Shown: piece by piece, positions 10,001 through 19,311 of the stretch
Layout of the letters: each line of letters starts with the position of its first letter
Numbering within the stretch: the stretch's first letter is position 1
Assembly: GCA_947503135.1 (NCBI GenBank)
Contig: CANNCQ010000009.1
Location: forward strand, 22,289-86,288
DNA from: an uncultured Aquimarina sp.
GTDB taxonomy: Bacteria > Bacteroidota > Bacteroidia > Flavobacteriales > Flavobacteriaceae
Length of the DNA stretch: 64,000 bases
Direction of reading: 5' to 3'
Made by a program: the position numbers and the translations under genes
The notes under the pieces: generated by a model
Told to the model about the DNA's origin: nothing
Seen by the model: the letters and a program-made list of their open reading frames with translations, nothing else
Database searches by the model: none

Positions 10001-10224
10001 AAGAAGCCGTAACCTTCTTTATTTCTGATAATGGTTCGGGTATTGATAGGGAATCTTTAAAAAAGCTTTTTTCTCCTTTTGAGCGTTTCCATTCAGGAAC
10101 AAAAGGAACGGGTTTGGGTTTGTATATGATTAAGCAAATTATAAATTCTCATGGGGGTACCATCTCAGCAACTTCAGAAGGGAGATATAAGGGAGCTACA
10201 TTTATTGTAACCATTCCTAAATAG
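7030..10224 (+). CDS. sensor histidine kinase with periplasmic propeller repeats
   Basis: A 1064-residue membrane sensor. A signal peptide (about 1-21, ending VYVHGQ) leads to two seven-bladed-type propellers built of at least eleven repeats of the form DxxGxxWIGTxxGLxxYD (about 30-620), then a Y_Y_Y domain (about 690-765), one membrane helix (about 783-803), a coiled linker, and a HisKA/HATPase kinase: H855 in SVSHDLKSPLSN, the N box in FSNLFDNSIKYM, G1 DNGSGID and G2 GTGLGL. In Bacteroidota, such propellers sense glycans or other outer signals. Unlike classic hybrid systems, there is no receiver or AraC domain, and no response regulator gene is adjacent, so its partner must be encoded elsewhere. 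Transcribed alone. Confidence 0.93.
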   Translation: MNFVVFIRLVFILFASVYVHGQIDVNEISFQKVLGEISESSITDIMEDSNGFLWIGTANGILKYDGSSFQSFDAYYNNSQVNNFVSKIYEGDSGILYVGTYNGLNYYDNTLGVLKRYPFKGESQFINKTDINSLLETKNHLWIGTTRNGLFRYNLSTGKIKRLFYNAKDADYGNVLSLSSYGDSHFVVINRNAAYIIDQDMAVVSSVKLSYIKSVKQVSSNQFLLGSFDGFFSELKIGVNFKINKQNSRKITDYRISALEKDPSGNIWIASENGGVFILSRKNKATIHLQNTSEDPDVLPNNSIWSIYKANNGVMWLGSFKRGLSFYDKEYLKFKHEKKAKPIKSSLSNNIATCFLEDENKNIWIGTDGGGLNYWDRNKKTYTHYSLDNGKLNTNVVLSIVRNDNELWIASWANGITIFDIETKKYRVLDVENSSLSSKFLENLLKDSQGNIWIATFRGGLHRYNVTTNTLEKIDLVMDNRILNPSQVLTIFEDNMGNIWLGSHGDGVIRLKKKNGTWKVVNQYRVTGEKGIGISNDFVNDIHQDKKGSLWVGTDSGLNKYDPKSNSFIRIEEPKEFRSVSIESIEHDEKGELWLGTNKGLKRYNPSSNELTSYNVSDGVQGANFNSNSSYMLSSKELVFGGSNGFNIFYPNKIKKRKDKPQLYISKLKIQNKEVYPNDEFRVLKKTISKTDTLTLNYTHNVINFEFTTITYRNPQKVSYAYFLEGFDDDWNYVGNKNDVTYTNLDSGKYKLHVKSTNSDGLWVGNEKILFLEIIPPFWQTIWFKTLMISLLLIVSYLIYYSRTRNVLRNQKKLKKEIALRTKELQFQKNKLMAVADELSTKNEEIQRFAFSVSHDLKSPLSNIRTITELIQMEFSEKDLPFIEKYMEMIDVSCETMTDLIADITRVARIGEIKNNKEILDTNRIVKLSKVMINTKFEEQNVALIIKESLPNIYADRNRIIQVFSNLFDNSIKYMGHQKNPTIEIKFEENKEAVTFFISDNGSGIDRESLKKLFSPFERFHSGTKGTGLGLYMIKQIINSHGGTISATSEGRYKGATFIVTIPK

Positions 10225-10301
10225 GTTATTGAAAACGCTAACAAAGCAAAATATGTTTTCGGGTCTTAAAATTTTAAAAAATTACTACTTTTACTCATGT
10301 T

Positions 10302-10772
10302 ATGAAAACAAAAACACAAACGGTAAATATTCAAAATAAGAAAGCAAGATTTGAATATGAAATTTTTGATAAATATACCGCTGGTATAGTTTTGCGAGGT
10401 ACTGAAATAAAAGCTATTCGCGAGGGTAAAGCAAGTATTGCTGAGAGTTTTTGTGAATTTAATGATCGCGGTGAATTGTTTGTTATTAATATGACCATTC
10501 AAGAATATTCTCACGCGACGTACTTTAATCACAATCCTAAATCTGAGAGGAAATTGCTTCTCAATAAAAAAGAATTACGGAAATTAGAAAAAGAAGTTTC
10601 AATTAAGGGGTTAACTATAGTACCTTTAAAAGTTTTTACTACAGATAAGGGGTTTGCTAAAATGATAGTGGCTTTAGCCAAAGGTAAAAAGCTTTATGAT
10701 AAACGAGAAACCATAAAAGATCGAGATAATCAAAAAGATTTAGCGAGATTGAAAAAGAATTTTAACTCATAG
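10302..10772 (+). CDS. smpB: SsrA-binding protein SmpB
   Basis: A 156-residue SmpB, the partner of tmRNA in rescuing stalled ribosomes. The family core is clear: NKKARFEYEIFDKYTAGIVLRGTEIK, then GKASIAESF, and a lysine-rich tail (KLYDKRETIKDRDNQKDLARLKKNF) that enters the mRNA channel. Length is typical. It stands between the sensor kinase (77 bp before) and a small lipoprotein gene on the same strand. The tmRNA gene itself is not in this window. Confidence 0.97.
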   Translation: MKTKTQTVNIQNKKARFEYEIFDKYTAGIVLRGTEIKAIREGKASIAESFCEFNDRGELFVINMTIQEYSHATYFNHNPKSERKLLLNKKELRKLEKEVSIKGLTIVPLKVFTTDKGFAKMIVALAKGKKLYDKRETIKDRDNQKDLARLKKNFNS

Positions 10773-10850
10773 GTTAAATTAATACAGATTTAAACAAAAG
10801 CATATTGATAAATGTTTATATTTATAAGTGTAACTGAAAATTAATAGATC

Positions 10851-11051
10851 ATGAATAAGGTAATTTTATTATTTGTAATGACCAGTCTCTTTGTGATATC
10901 TTGTGTAGATAAAAAAGCAGTAAAAACAGAAACAACAGAAATAAAACAAAAAGTAGAATCTGTTTCTGAAGAAATTAAAAACGATTTAATGTCTATAGAT
11001 AATGAGGTGAAAGAGCTGGAAAAAGACATTGAAGAGTTAGATAATTTATAA
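10851..11051 (+). CDS. small charged lipoprotein (66 aa)
   Basis: A 66-residue protein with a lipoprotein signal: basic start, hydrophobic VILLFVMTSLFV, and lipobox VISC with the lipidated cysteine at residue 18. The remaining 48 residues are one highly charged, Glu/Lys-rich helix with heptad spacing (IKNDLMSIDNEVKELEKDIEELD), probably a coiled coil. I do not recognise a family. Its stop is 10 bp before the start of another exported charged helical protein, so the two are probably an operon and may act together in the periplasm. It is reminiscent of small Lpp-like helical lipoproteins, but no homology can be claimed. Confidence 0.7.
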   Translation: MNKVILLFVMTSLFVISCVDKKAVKTETTEIKQKVESVSEEIKNDLMSIDNEVKELEKDIEELDNL

Positions 11052-11061
11052 AAAGAAAGAG

Positions 11062-11790
11062 ATGAAGATTACAAGAAAAATAGCTGTATTAATAGCCCTT
11101 GTTGGAATGATGCTATCTGCGGTAGCTCAAAAACCAGTTAAAGAAGGAAAAGAATTCAAAGGAAAGGCAAAGGGAGAGCTGAAAAGACAAGAAGCTAAAT
11201 TGAAGAAAGAAGAAATGAAGCTTCAAAAAGAGCAAATAAAGGCTAAACGTGAGGTATTAAAAACTCAGCGCGAACAGGTAAAAGGAAAACGAGAAGAGAT
11301 AAAGCAAACGAAAAAAGAATTAAAAGAAGGACGTAAAGCTATTCTAGGTGAGCATCAAGAGAAAATGAAAAACATGTCTGCTGAAGAAAAAAAGGCTTAT
11401 TTATCTTCTAACCCGGAATTAAAAGACAAGCTCAAAGAATATAATAAAAAAACGAAGGACGAGAGGCAAGAGTTGAAGGAGCAAAGAATAGAATTAAAAA
11501 ACGACCGTTTAAATGAAGTAGAAAACAAAATTTCTAATAAAAAAGAAAAATTGGATTTATACAATAAAAAAAGGACTCAAGGTCTCGATAAAATAAATAA
11601 AATAAAAGAACGATTAACGCGACAAAAAGAAGCGGGAGAAATTACAGTAGAACAGTATAATGAAAAAATGAAAAAAGTCTCCTTAGTTGAAGAAAAAATT
11701 AAAAAGCACACAGAAAGAATAAATAAAATAAAATTGGATTTGAAAGCTAAGGAAGAAAAGCTAAAAGAATTAAACCTCACAAAGGGGTAA
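11062..11790 (+). CDS. exported charged coiled-coil protein
   Basis: 242 residues. A Sec signal peptide (about 1-22, cleavage after AVAQ) precedes about 220 residues that are almost wholly Lys, Glu, Arg and Gln, in long helices: repeated KxxREQVKxKREEIKQxKKEL-like segments at 50-100, then a less regular part with MSAEEKKAYLSSNPELKDKLKEY, then more coiled coil to the end. No enzyme motif is visible. It could be a periplasmic structural or metal-binding helical protein, with some likeness to Spy/CpxP-type or DUF-only helical proteins, but I cannot assign it. Directly follows the 66-residue lipoprotein. The extreme composition would also attract chance matches in searches. Confidence 0.7.
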   Translation: MKITRKIAVLIALVGMMLSAVAQKPVKEGKEFKGKAKGELKRQEAKLKKEEMKLQKEQIKAKREVLKTQREQVKGKREEIKQTKKELKEGRKAILGEHQEKMKNMSAEEKKAYLSSNPELKDKLKEYNKKTKDERQELKEQRIELKNDRLNEVENKISNKKEKLDLYNKKRTQGLDKINKIKERLTRQKEAGEITVEQYNEKMKKVSLVEEKIKKHTERINKIKLDLKAKEEKLKELNLTKG

Positions 11791-11819
11791 CATATTCAAG
11801 AGTTATGAGTTTTTGGAGT

Positions 11820-11858
11820 AAAAGGATTTAGCATAAAAGTTGAATCCTTTTCTTTTGC
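11820..11858 (+). terminator. terminator after the charged-protein pair
   Basis: AAAAGGATT (11820-11828) pairs with AATCCTTTT (11843-11851), 14-nt loop, followed by CTTTTG. Confidence 0.65.
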
Positions 11859-11924
11859 TTAAACTTGTAAGTAAATTTAGGCAGTAATAGATATTACCAA
11901 AATTGTATATAAATTTGTTACAGG

Positions 11925-13250
11925 ATGCGTATTCGATTTAAACAACATGTATTAAATAATTTCCCTCGATTTCAAGAGCGGAAAGTAGGTATTGCTATAA
12001 GTGGGGGTGTAGATAGTGTGGTCTTGGCTCAGCTTTGTTATTCTTTAAATTTAGATATTACATTATTACATTGTAACTTTCAATTACGTGGTGATGCTAG
12101 TGATGGGGATCAGGCATTTGTAAAACACCTATCGAAAACACTAAAAGTGCCTTTTGTTACTACTGCGTTTGACACATCTGCTTATGTAAATGAGCATAAA
12201 GTTTCAATACAGGTTGCAGCGAGAGAGTTAAGATATAAATGGTTTAAAAAAATGGCCAAATTATATCATTTAGAGGTTGTGTTAACAGCACATCATGCAG
12301 ATGATAATTTAGAAACTTTTTTGATTAACCTTTCGCGAGGCTCAGGTTTGGAGGGATTAACAGGAATCCCGAAAATAAATAATATATATCAAAGGCCTTT
12401 GTTACCATTCTCGAAAAAAGAAATAATAGCTTTCGCTGAAAAAAATAACCTTTCATGGCGAGAAGATGTCAGTAATCAAGATTCTAAGTATTTAAGAAAT
12501 AAGATAAGACATGAGGTAGTACCTTCATTAAAAGAAGCGAATTCAAGTTTACTGAGTAACTTTACTAAATCAATAAGCTATCTGCAACAAAGCCAAGATG
12601 TGGTTGTGGATTATATTGATAAAGTTAAAAAAGATATTTTGTTTAAAGCCCCCTCAATTAAAGGATTCAAACTATCTATTGAAAATTTAAAAAAAGAGCG
12701 ACATTATCAATTAGTGTTGTTTGAAATTTTAAAGCCATTTAAATTTACAGCATGGAATGATATTAATGATTTGGTAGAAGCTCAATCGGGGAAAAAAGTA
12801 ATTTCAAATAAATATACCTTACTTAAGGATAGGGATTATTTGTTGCTTTATCCTAATGCTACGAAAACAGAGAAGCTAATAGTTGTAGGTAAAGAGGATG
12901 TTGAGATTTCAATTTCTGAAAATGAATTACTTTTGATAAGTGATTTTAAAACAACAGCAAAACCTAGTAAAAATAAAATAACTTTAGATTTAAATAAATT
13001 AAACTTTCCGCTAACTGTAAGGAAATGGAGACAGGGTGACTATTTTTATCCTGTAGGGATGACAGGGAAGAAAAAAATAAGCAAGTTTTTTAAAGATAAG
13101 AAGTTTTCAATTCCAGAAAAAGATAATATATGGTTGCTTTGTTCGGAGGGTGAAGTAGTTTGGGTTGTAAATCAAAGAGTAGATAGAAGATTTGTTAGCG
13201 AAGAAGCAGTAGAAAAAATTACAATTGAATTTAAAAGGGTTGAAAGTTAA
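11925..13250 (+). CDS. tilS: tRNA(Ile)-lysidine synthase
   Basis: A 441-residue PP-loop ATPase that puts lysidine on C34 of tRNA-Ile(CAU), changing both its codon and its charging. The PP-loop SGGVDS is at residues 26-31. The family motif HHADDNLETFLINLSRGSGLEGLTG follows, then RNKIRHEVVPSL. The C-terminal TilS domain has the signature VRKWRQGDYFYPVGMTGKKKISKFFKDKK. Length is typical. Its stop is 40 bp before dsbD on the same strand. Essential in most bacteria. Confidence 0.96.
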   Translation: MRIRFKQHVLNNFPRFQERKVGIAISGGVDSVVLAQLCYSLNLDITLLHCNFQLRGDASDGDQAFVKHLSKTLKVPFVTTAFDTSAYVNEHKVSIQVAARELRYKWFKKMAKLYHLEVVLTAHHADDNLETFLINLSRGSGLEGLTGIPKINNIYQRPLLPFSKKEIIAFAEKNNLSWREDVSNQDSKYLRNKIRHEVVPSLKEANSSLLSNFTKSISYLQQSQDVVVDYIDKVKKDILFKAPSIKGFKLSIENLKKERHYQLVLFEILKPFKFTAWNDINDLVEAQSGKKVISNKYTLLKDRDYLLLYPNATKTEKLIVVGKEDVEISISENELLLISDFKTTAKPSKNKITLDLNKLNFPLTVRKWRQGDYFYPVGMTGKKKISKFFKDKKFSIPEKDNIWLLCSEGEVVWVVNQRVDRRFVSEEAVEKITIEFKRVES

Positions 13251-13290
13251 ATGTTACTTTCACGTAGTACCATATTAATAAGTTAGCTTT

Positions 13291-15267
13291 ATGAGTAAGA
13301 AAATAAGTATTAGTATCCTGTTTTTACTGAGTTTATTTAGTTTGCAAGCGCAAATTTCTGACCCAGTAATTTGGAGTGCAACATCTAAAAAGTTGCAGGA
13401 TAATATACATGAAATTACTGTTACAGCTAAGGTTGAAGATCATTGGCATATCTACAGTCAATATTTAAATGAAGATGATGGGCCAATTGCAACCGAAATA
13501 GGTTTTAAAGCTAAAGGGATTGAGCTTTTGGGGAAAACAAAAGAGCCTAAAGGAATTACAGCTTTTGATAAAACCTTTGAAATGGAAATCACTTACCATG
13601 AAGGAGAAGTAGATTTTAAACAAAAAATAAAAACGAACTCTGATTTTAAAGACCCGGTTGAGGTTACGACGTTTTTTATGGTATGTGATGATGAAAAATG
13701 TCTTCCTCCAGAAGAGAAAAAATTAGTGGTTAACCTTTTAGGAGCTTCGGAAAATCAAGTTGTTTTAACGAATACAAATTTAAGTGAACGAGATTTAGAG
13801 CTGTCAAAAAAATTACAATTAGGGATTAAGTCTACCGAAGAATTTAAGATTTCTGAAACAGCAAAAAAGAGTTTGTGGAGTCTTTTCTTTTTAGGATTTA
13901 TAGGTGGTTTTATAGCATTATTAACGCCTTGTGTATTTCCAATGATACCACTAACAGTATCTTTTTTTTCTCATAGTTCGGGAAGTTCCAAAGGAGGAGT
14001 TGTTAAAGCGTTGATGTATGGATTTTTTATAGTGATTACTTATATTTTAGTAAGTGTTCCATTTCATTTATTAGATTCGGTAAATCCAGATATATTAAAT
14101 AATGTTTCTACAAATTCGTGGTTAAATATTTCGTTCTTTATAATATTTGTTTTTTTTGCTATTTCATTTTTTGGTTATTTTGAAATCACATTGCCTTCAA
14201 AGTGGAGTAATGCTATGGATTCAAAAGCCACACAGCTAGGTGGTGGGTTAGGAGTGTTTTTTATGGCTCTTACTCTAGTGTTAGTTTCGTTTTCTTGTAC
14301 AGGTCCTATTTTGGGATCTTTGCTAGGGGGTTCTTTAACTAATGACGGAGGAGCTATTCAATTAACTTATGGTTTAGCTGGTTTTGGATTGGCTTTAGCG
14401 CTACCATTTGCATTTTTTGCTTTATTTCCAAATTTATTAAAAAAACTACCCAAAAGTGGGGGGTGGATGACGACAGTAAAAGTAGTTCTTGGTTTTGTGG
14501 AATTGGCTTTTGCATTGAAGTTTTTGTCAAATGCGGATTTGGTTCAGCATTGGGGGCTGCTTAAAAGAGAGGTTTTTGTGGGGCTTTGGATTATTATAGC
14601 ACTTGGATTAGCAGCGTATTTATTTGGATTGTTTCGATTTCCTCATGATGCACCAAACCAAAAAATTAGTGGTGCGCGTAAAATATTAGCTTTAGTAGTA
14701 TTAGCATTTGCGGGATATTTGGTTCCTGGTTTACTTAAAACAGAAGAAGCAAATTTGAAATTGTTAAGTGGTTTCCCTCCTCCAATGGTTTACAGTATTT
14801 ATAAAGACCAGTCTAAATCGTTTAGTGCACATTCTTACACAGATTTTTACGAAGGTTTAGCAGAAGCCAAGAAACAGCAAAAACCAATATTAATAGACTT
14901 TACAGGTTGGGCTTGTGTAAATTGTCGTAAAATGGAAGAAAATGTATGGAGTGACCCTAAGATTAAACAAATTCTAGAAAATGAAGTGATTTTGATTTCT
15001 TTGTACGTGGATGATAGAAAAGAACTTCCCAAAGAAGAGCAGTTTAGTTTTTTGTACCCAGAAACAAATAATGTAAAGAAAATTAATACGGTAGGAAACA
15101 AATGGGCTACGTTTCAAACCATTAATTTTAAAAATAATTCACAACCGTATTATGTGTTGATGAATCAGGATTTTCAATTGCTTCAACAACCAGTAGGTAA
15201 TACTCCAAATAAAATAGAATACTACAATTGGCTTGTTGACGGTTTGAAGAATTATTCAATAAAATAA
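13291..15267 (+). CDS. dsbD: thiol:disulfide interchange protein DsbD
   Basis: A 658-residue protein that carries electrons from cytoplasmic thioredoxin across the inner membrane to periplasmic proteins. A signal peptide (about 1-20) leads to the DsbD-alpha domain with the redox pair C132 and C137 (CDDEKC). The eight-helix CcdA-like core starts at about residue 190 and has its cysteines at C214 (LLTPCVFPM) and C336 (VSFSCTGPI). A C-terminal thioredoxin domain carries the CVNC pair at C542 and C545. All three redox pairs are present, so it should be functional. It probably supplies cytochrome c maturation and periplasmic disulfide repair. Confidence 0.93.
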   Translation: MSKKISISILFLLSLFSLQAQISDPVIWSATSKKLQDNIHEITVTAKVEDHWHIYSQYLNEDDGPIATEIGFKAKGIELLGKTKEPKGITAFDKTFEMEITYHEGEVDFKQKIKTNSDFKDPVEVTTFFMVCDDEKCLPPEEKKLVVNLLGASENQVVLTNTNLSERDLELSKKLQLGIKSTEEFKISETAKKSLWSLFFLGFIGGFIALLTPCVFPMIPLTVSFFSHSSGSSKGGVVKALMYGFFIVITYILVSVPFHLLDSVNPDILNNVSTNSWLNISFFIIFVFFAISFFGYFEITLPSKWSNAMDSKATQLGGGLGVFFMALTLVLVSFSCTGPILGSLLGGSLTNDGGAIQLTYGLAGFGLALALPFAFFALFPNLLKKLPKSGGWMTTVKVVLGFVELAFALKFLSNADLVQHWGLLKREVFVGLWIIIALGLAAYLFGLFRFPHDAPNQKISGARKILALVVLAFAGYLVPGLLKTEEANLKLLSGFPPPMVYSIYKDQSKSFSAHSYTDFYEGLAEAKKQQKPILIDFTGWACVNCRKMEENVWSDPKIKQILENEVILISLYVDDRKELPKEEQFSFLYPETNNVKKINTVGNKWATFQTINFKNNSQPYYVLMNQDFQLLQQPVGNTPNKIEYYNWLVDGLKNYSIK

Positions 15268-15455
15268 GCTTAATTTTATGAGGTTTCCTTTTGTCGATAA
15301 TTCAAGAAAAATAAAACTATAAAGTTGTTATTTCATTGTATTTTCTTTAACGAATTAAAGGATTTGCTGTAAAAAACACAATTCGAAAATCGAAAACGTT
15401 TGAGATATTGAAGTAAATTAGGTTATTACGTACAATTAGAATATTTTTGGCACCA

Positions 15456-16442
15456 ATGGCAAAAAAAATCAACAAAATAGGTGTACTAACATCAGGAGGA
15501 GATGCTCCAGGGATGAACGCTGCAATTCGTGCTGTAGTTAGGGCATGTGATAATTATGGTGTTGGATGTGTTGGTATTTATGAAGGGTACAGGGGATTAA
15601 TGGAAAATAACATAATCGAACTAGGCCCTCGATCAGTAGCTAATACTATAAACAGAGGAGGTACATTTTTGCGCTCTGCACGATGTTTAGAATTTATTCA
15701 GCCTGAAGGAAGAGTAGTAGCACACGGTAATTTAATTAAAAATAACATCGATGCATTAGTTGTTATTGGAGGTGATGGAAGTTTTACAGGAGCTTTAAAG
15801 TTAAATGATGAATTTAATTTTCCAGTGGTTGGTATTCCAGGAACTATAGATAATGATATTAATGGAACAGATTATACGATAGGATACGACACAGCTTTAA
15901 ATACTGTTGTGGAGGCTATCGACAAAATTAGAGACACTGCAAGTTCGCACAATCGATTATTTCTAGTAGAGGTAATGGGACGTGATGCAGGAGATATTGC
16001 GATTAGTGCTGGTATTGGTGGTGGAGCTGAAGAAATTTTGATTCCAGAGAAGAAAGATTTTAGTATTCAACGATTAATAGAATCTTTGGATCATAGCCAC
16101 GAAACAGGGAAAACTTCAAGTATTGTTGTAGTAGCCGAGGGGAAAACAGGAATGAGCATTATGGAAATGCGCGATTATGTAAATGAGCATAGACCAGAAT
16201 ACGATGTGCGTGTAAGTGTTTTAGGACATATGCAACGAGGAGGATCTCCAACTTGTTTTGATAGAGTGCTAGCAAGTAAGCTAGGAGTAGCTGCTGTTGA
16301 TGCAATAATGAGCAATAAAACAAATGTAATGGTAGGAGTAAGTCATAGAAACCCAATCTATGTAGATCTTAACGTTGCTTTAAATAAGAATAGAAAATTA
16401 GATACCGAATTGCTTAGAGTAGCAGATATCGTGTCTAAATAA
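15456..16442 (+). CDS. pfkA: ATP-dependent 6-phosphofructokinase
   Basis: 328 residues, matching the usual PfkA length when started at ATG 15456; an in-frame TTG nine bases earlier would only add three residues. It phosphorylates fructose 6-phosphate in glycolysis. Motifs: GGDAPGMNAA at 14-23 (nucleotide binding), VVIGGDGSF, the catalytic PGTIDND segment, MGRDAGD, and GHMQRGGSP (sugar-phosphate binding). It lies 31 bp upstream of gap on the same strand, so the two glycolytic genes form a likely operon ending in one terminator. Confidence 0.97.
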   Translation: MAKKINKIGVLTSGGDAPGMNAAIRAVVRACDNYGVGCVGIYEGYRGLMENNIIELGPRSVANTINRGGTFLRSARCLEFIQPEGRVVAHGNLIKNNIDALVVIGGDGSFTGALKLNDEFNFPVVGIPGTIDNDINGTDYTIGYDTALNTVVEAIDKIRDTASSHNRLFLVEVMGRDAGDIAISAGIGGGAEEILIPEKKDFSIQRLIESLDHSHETGKTSSIVVVAEGKTGMSIMEMRDYVNEHRPEYDVRVSVLGHMQRGGSPTCFDRVLASKLGVAAVDAIMSNKTNVMVGVSHRNPIYVDLNVALNKNRKLDTELLRVADIVSK

Positions 16443-16452
16443 AGAGAATTAA

Positions 16453-17475
<1,023 letters not shown>

Positions 17476-17486
17476 TAAATATTTAA

Positions 17487-17524
17487 AAACCCTATATTTT
17501 ATTTAAAATGTAGGGTTTTTTGTT
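17487..17524 (+). terminator. pfkA-gap terminator
   Basis: AAACCCTA/TAGGGTTT with a further ATTTT/AAAAT inner stem and a 4-nt loop (17487-17518), then TTTGTTTTTT. Confidence 0.9.
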
Positions 17525-17571
17525 TTTTATTGCGACGGTGTCGTATTTTCAATTCTTAACATAATTATTGT

Positions 17572-18432
17572 ATGATTTTATTAGCGGATGGGGGATCCAC
17601 AAAATGCGATTGGATACTATTAGATGAAAAAGGCGAGCAAGTCTTAAAAACAAGAACTCAAGGTTTAAACCCTGCTGTTTTTAAAGAAAGTGTTCTTGAA
17701 GAGCGATTGAAAGCTAACGAAGATATAAAGACATACAAGGATAAAATTAAAAATGTTCATTTTTATGGTGCAGGTTGCGGTACAGCAGGTCCTACAGCTA
17801 TATTAGAGAAAATAATGAAAGCTTACTTTACATCGTCCGAAGTGATGGTGAAAGAAGATATGGTGGCTGCAGTTTTCGCAGCAACTACAGAACCTGGTAT
17901 TGTTTGTATTCTAGGGACAGGATCAAATAGTTGTTACTACGATGGCGATAACATACATATGGAGGTGGAATCCTTGGGATACATTTTGATGGATGAAGCT
18001 AGTGGGAACTACTTTGGGAAACGTTTAATTAGAGATTATTATTACAAACGAATGCCAAAATCTATAGCAGACGAATTTGAGAAACGATACGATCTTTCTC
18101 CTGATGCTGTAAAGAAAAACATATATCAAGAAGAAAATCCCAACACATATTTAGCCAACTTTGCGGAGTTTATATTTACTAGTGAAGAACGTAATGGATA
18201 TTTCTACTTATTAATTACTGAAGGTATTAAGAAGTTTGTTGAAAACAGAGTAATGTGTTTCCCCGAAGCACAGAGTGTACCTATTCATTTTATTGGATCA
18301 ATAGCGCACTTTAGCCAAGATATTATAAAAGATGCTTTGTTGCCTTATCACTTAACATTAGGTAATATTGTTCGCCGTCCTATTGATGGTATTATTGAAT
18401 ATTATAGAAATAAAATACTTTCTGAAGCTTAA
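17572..18432 (+). CDS. BadF/BadG-type ATPase, N-acetylglucosamine kinase-like
   Basis: A 286-residue sugar-kinase-fold protein (ASKHA superfamily). Phosphate 1 motif LLADGGSTKCDW is at the start, an adenosine-side motif VCILGTGSNSCYY follows at about residue 115, and HFIGSIAHFSQDIIKDAL is near the end. This subgroup in Bacteroidota is usually called N-acetylglucosamine kinase, which would phosphorylate amino sugars from cell-wall turnover or chitin. Exact substrate is by homology. It follows the gap terminator, so it has its own promoter. Confidence 0.82.
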   Translation: MILLADGGSTKCDWILLDEKGEQVLKTRTQGLNPAVFKESVLEERLKANEDIKTYKDKIKNVHFYGAGCGTAGPTAILEKIMKAYFTSSEVMVKEDMVAAVFAATTEPGIVCILGTGSNSCYYDGDNIHMEVESLGYILMDEASGNYFGKRLIRDYYYKRMPKSIADEFEKRYDLSPDAVKKNIYQEENPNTYLANFAEFIFTSEERNGYFYLLITEGIKKFVENRVMCFPEAQSVPIHFIGSIAHFSQDIIKDALLPYHLTLGNIVRRPIDGIIEYYRNKILSEA

Positions 18433-18455
18433 TTTTTAGAGCGTTTATCATAAAT

Positions 18456-18487
18456 AAAGGGGATCCCATATTAATGGTGTCCCCTTT
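18456..18487. terminator. bidirectional terminator
   Basis: AAAGGGGA/TCCCCTTT with an inner CCAT/ATGG, between two convergent genes. T-rich flanks on both sides suit both strands. Confidence 0.8.
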
Positions 18488-18522
18488 GTTTATTTAACAG
18501 TATTTTGTTAAGGTTACGGTGT

Positions 18523-18978
18523 TTATACTCCAAATTGTTTTAAATGATGGTTAAGGTGCTTATAAAAGAGGTTGTTCCATTCGGTGCTGCTCATTGCTCC
18601 AAAAGATAAATTGTCCAAACCTTCAAAATGATTTTTTCCTAATTGCTGTGTTTTGTCTATATAAGCAATCATTCGGTTTTTTTCAATTTCAAAATTCTTA
18701 GAATCAGCAATTTTAAAATCGGGGGCTGTAGGACTGTTTTTTTTGAAAGGCTTTGAGCCAACAATAATAGGTTTTAAAAATGTTTTTAAAACCCACTTTT
18801 TTATACCCTTCGGTTTTTTAAATTTAGTAGGTTCGTAAGTCATTTCATAGGCTACGTTACAATGTGCTAGCATTTGACTTGCATTCATTTTACCCCATTG
18901 TGGCTGAGATTCATTTTTTAAATTATTTATACGACTTTTTAATTCTTGAGTGTCTTCTGCATTAAATACATTTTTCAT
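18523..18978 (-). CDS. DUF1569 / DinB-like protein
   Basis: A 151-residue protein of the DUF1569 family, a four-helix DinB-like fold. Conserved features are the WGKMNASQMLAHC segment near residue 30-40, with a possible metal-ligand histidine, and the C-terminal YKHLNHHLKQFGV, with the other histidines expected for a three-His site. The function of the family is unknown; DinB-fold proteins include thiol S-transferases. Cytoplasmic, single-gene unit. Confidence 0.8.
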   Translation of the reverse strand: MKNVFNAEDTQELKSRINNLKNESQPQWGKMNASQMLAHCNVAYEMTYEPTKFKKPKGIKKWVLKTFLKPIIVGSKPFKKNSPTAPDFKIADSKNFEIEKNRMIAYIDKTQQLGKNHFEGLDNLSFGAMSSTEWNNLFYKHLNHHLKQFGV

Positions 18979-19311
18979 TAGTTATTTTTTTTAATTAATA
19001 AAGGAGTTACTTCTTCTGAAATTTAATAAAATTCAGAAATTAAAATTATGTATAATTTTTTGGTATTCAGCTTAACCGGTGTAATAATAACTTATTGCTT
19101 AAATAAATTAAAGTTATTTAAGTAATTGTAATGTTAGTGGTTAGGCTTAGTATAATGAAAACTTATGTATAAGGTAATACTTGTAGTTTAATTGGTTAGA
19201 TTGACAGTTGTGCTGTATTGCCAGTAAGCTAAATAAGTAGTAAGCCTAAGTTTAAAATAAACTTAGGCTTACTACTTATTTTTAAATGTTTAGGAATACT
19301 TAAAGCAGAAA
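18979..19311. other. intergenic region with long perfect hairpin
   Basis: 333 bp without a gene. The only structure I see is the 24-bp hairpin at 19231-19281. Confidence 0.6.
19231..19281. repeat. 24-bp perfect inverted repeat, 3-nt loop
   Basis: The arms 19231-19254 and 19258-19281 are exact reverse complements (core AGTAGTAAGCCTAAGTTTA) around AAA. It sits 30 bp after the stop of the 19312 gene, so it probably works as that gene's terminator or 3'-end stabiliser. The stem is far longer than the other terminators here and lacks a clean T-tract on the minus strand. Confidence 0.85.

Noticed and set aside
10841..11029. Minus-strand Ser/Phe-rich frame over the small lipoprotein
   Set aside because: Shadow; the plus strand has a lipobox signal peptide.
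19186..19230. tRNA-like stretch (GTAGTTTAATTGGTTAGA resembles a D-arm)
   Set aside because: No matching acceptor, anticodon or T-arm can be folded from the bases that follow.
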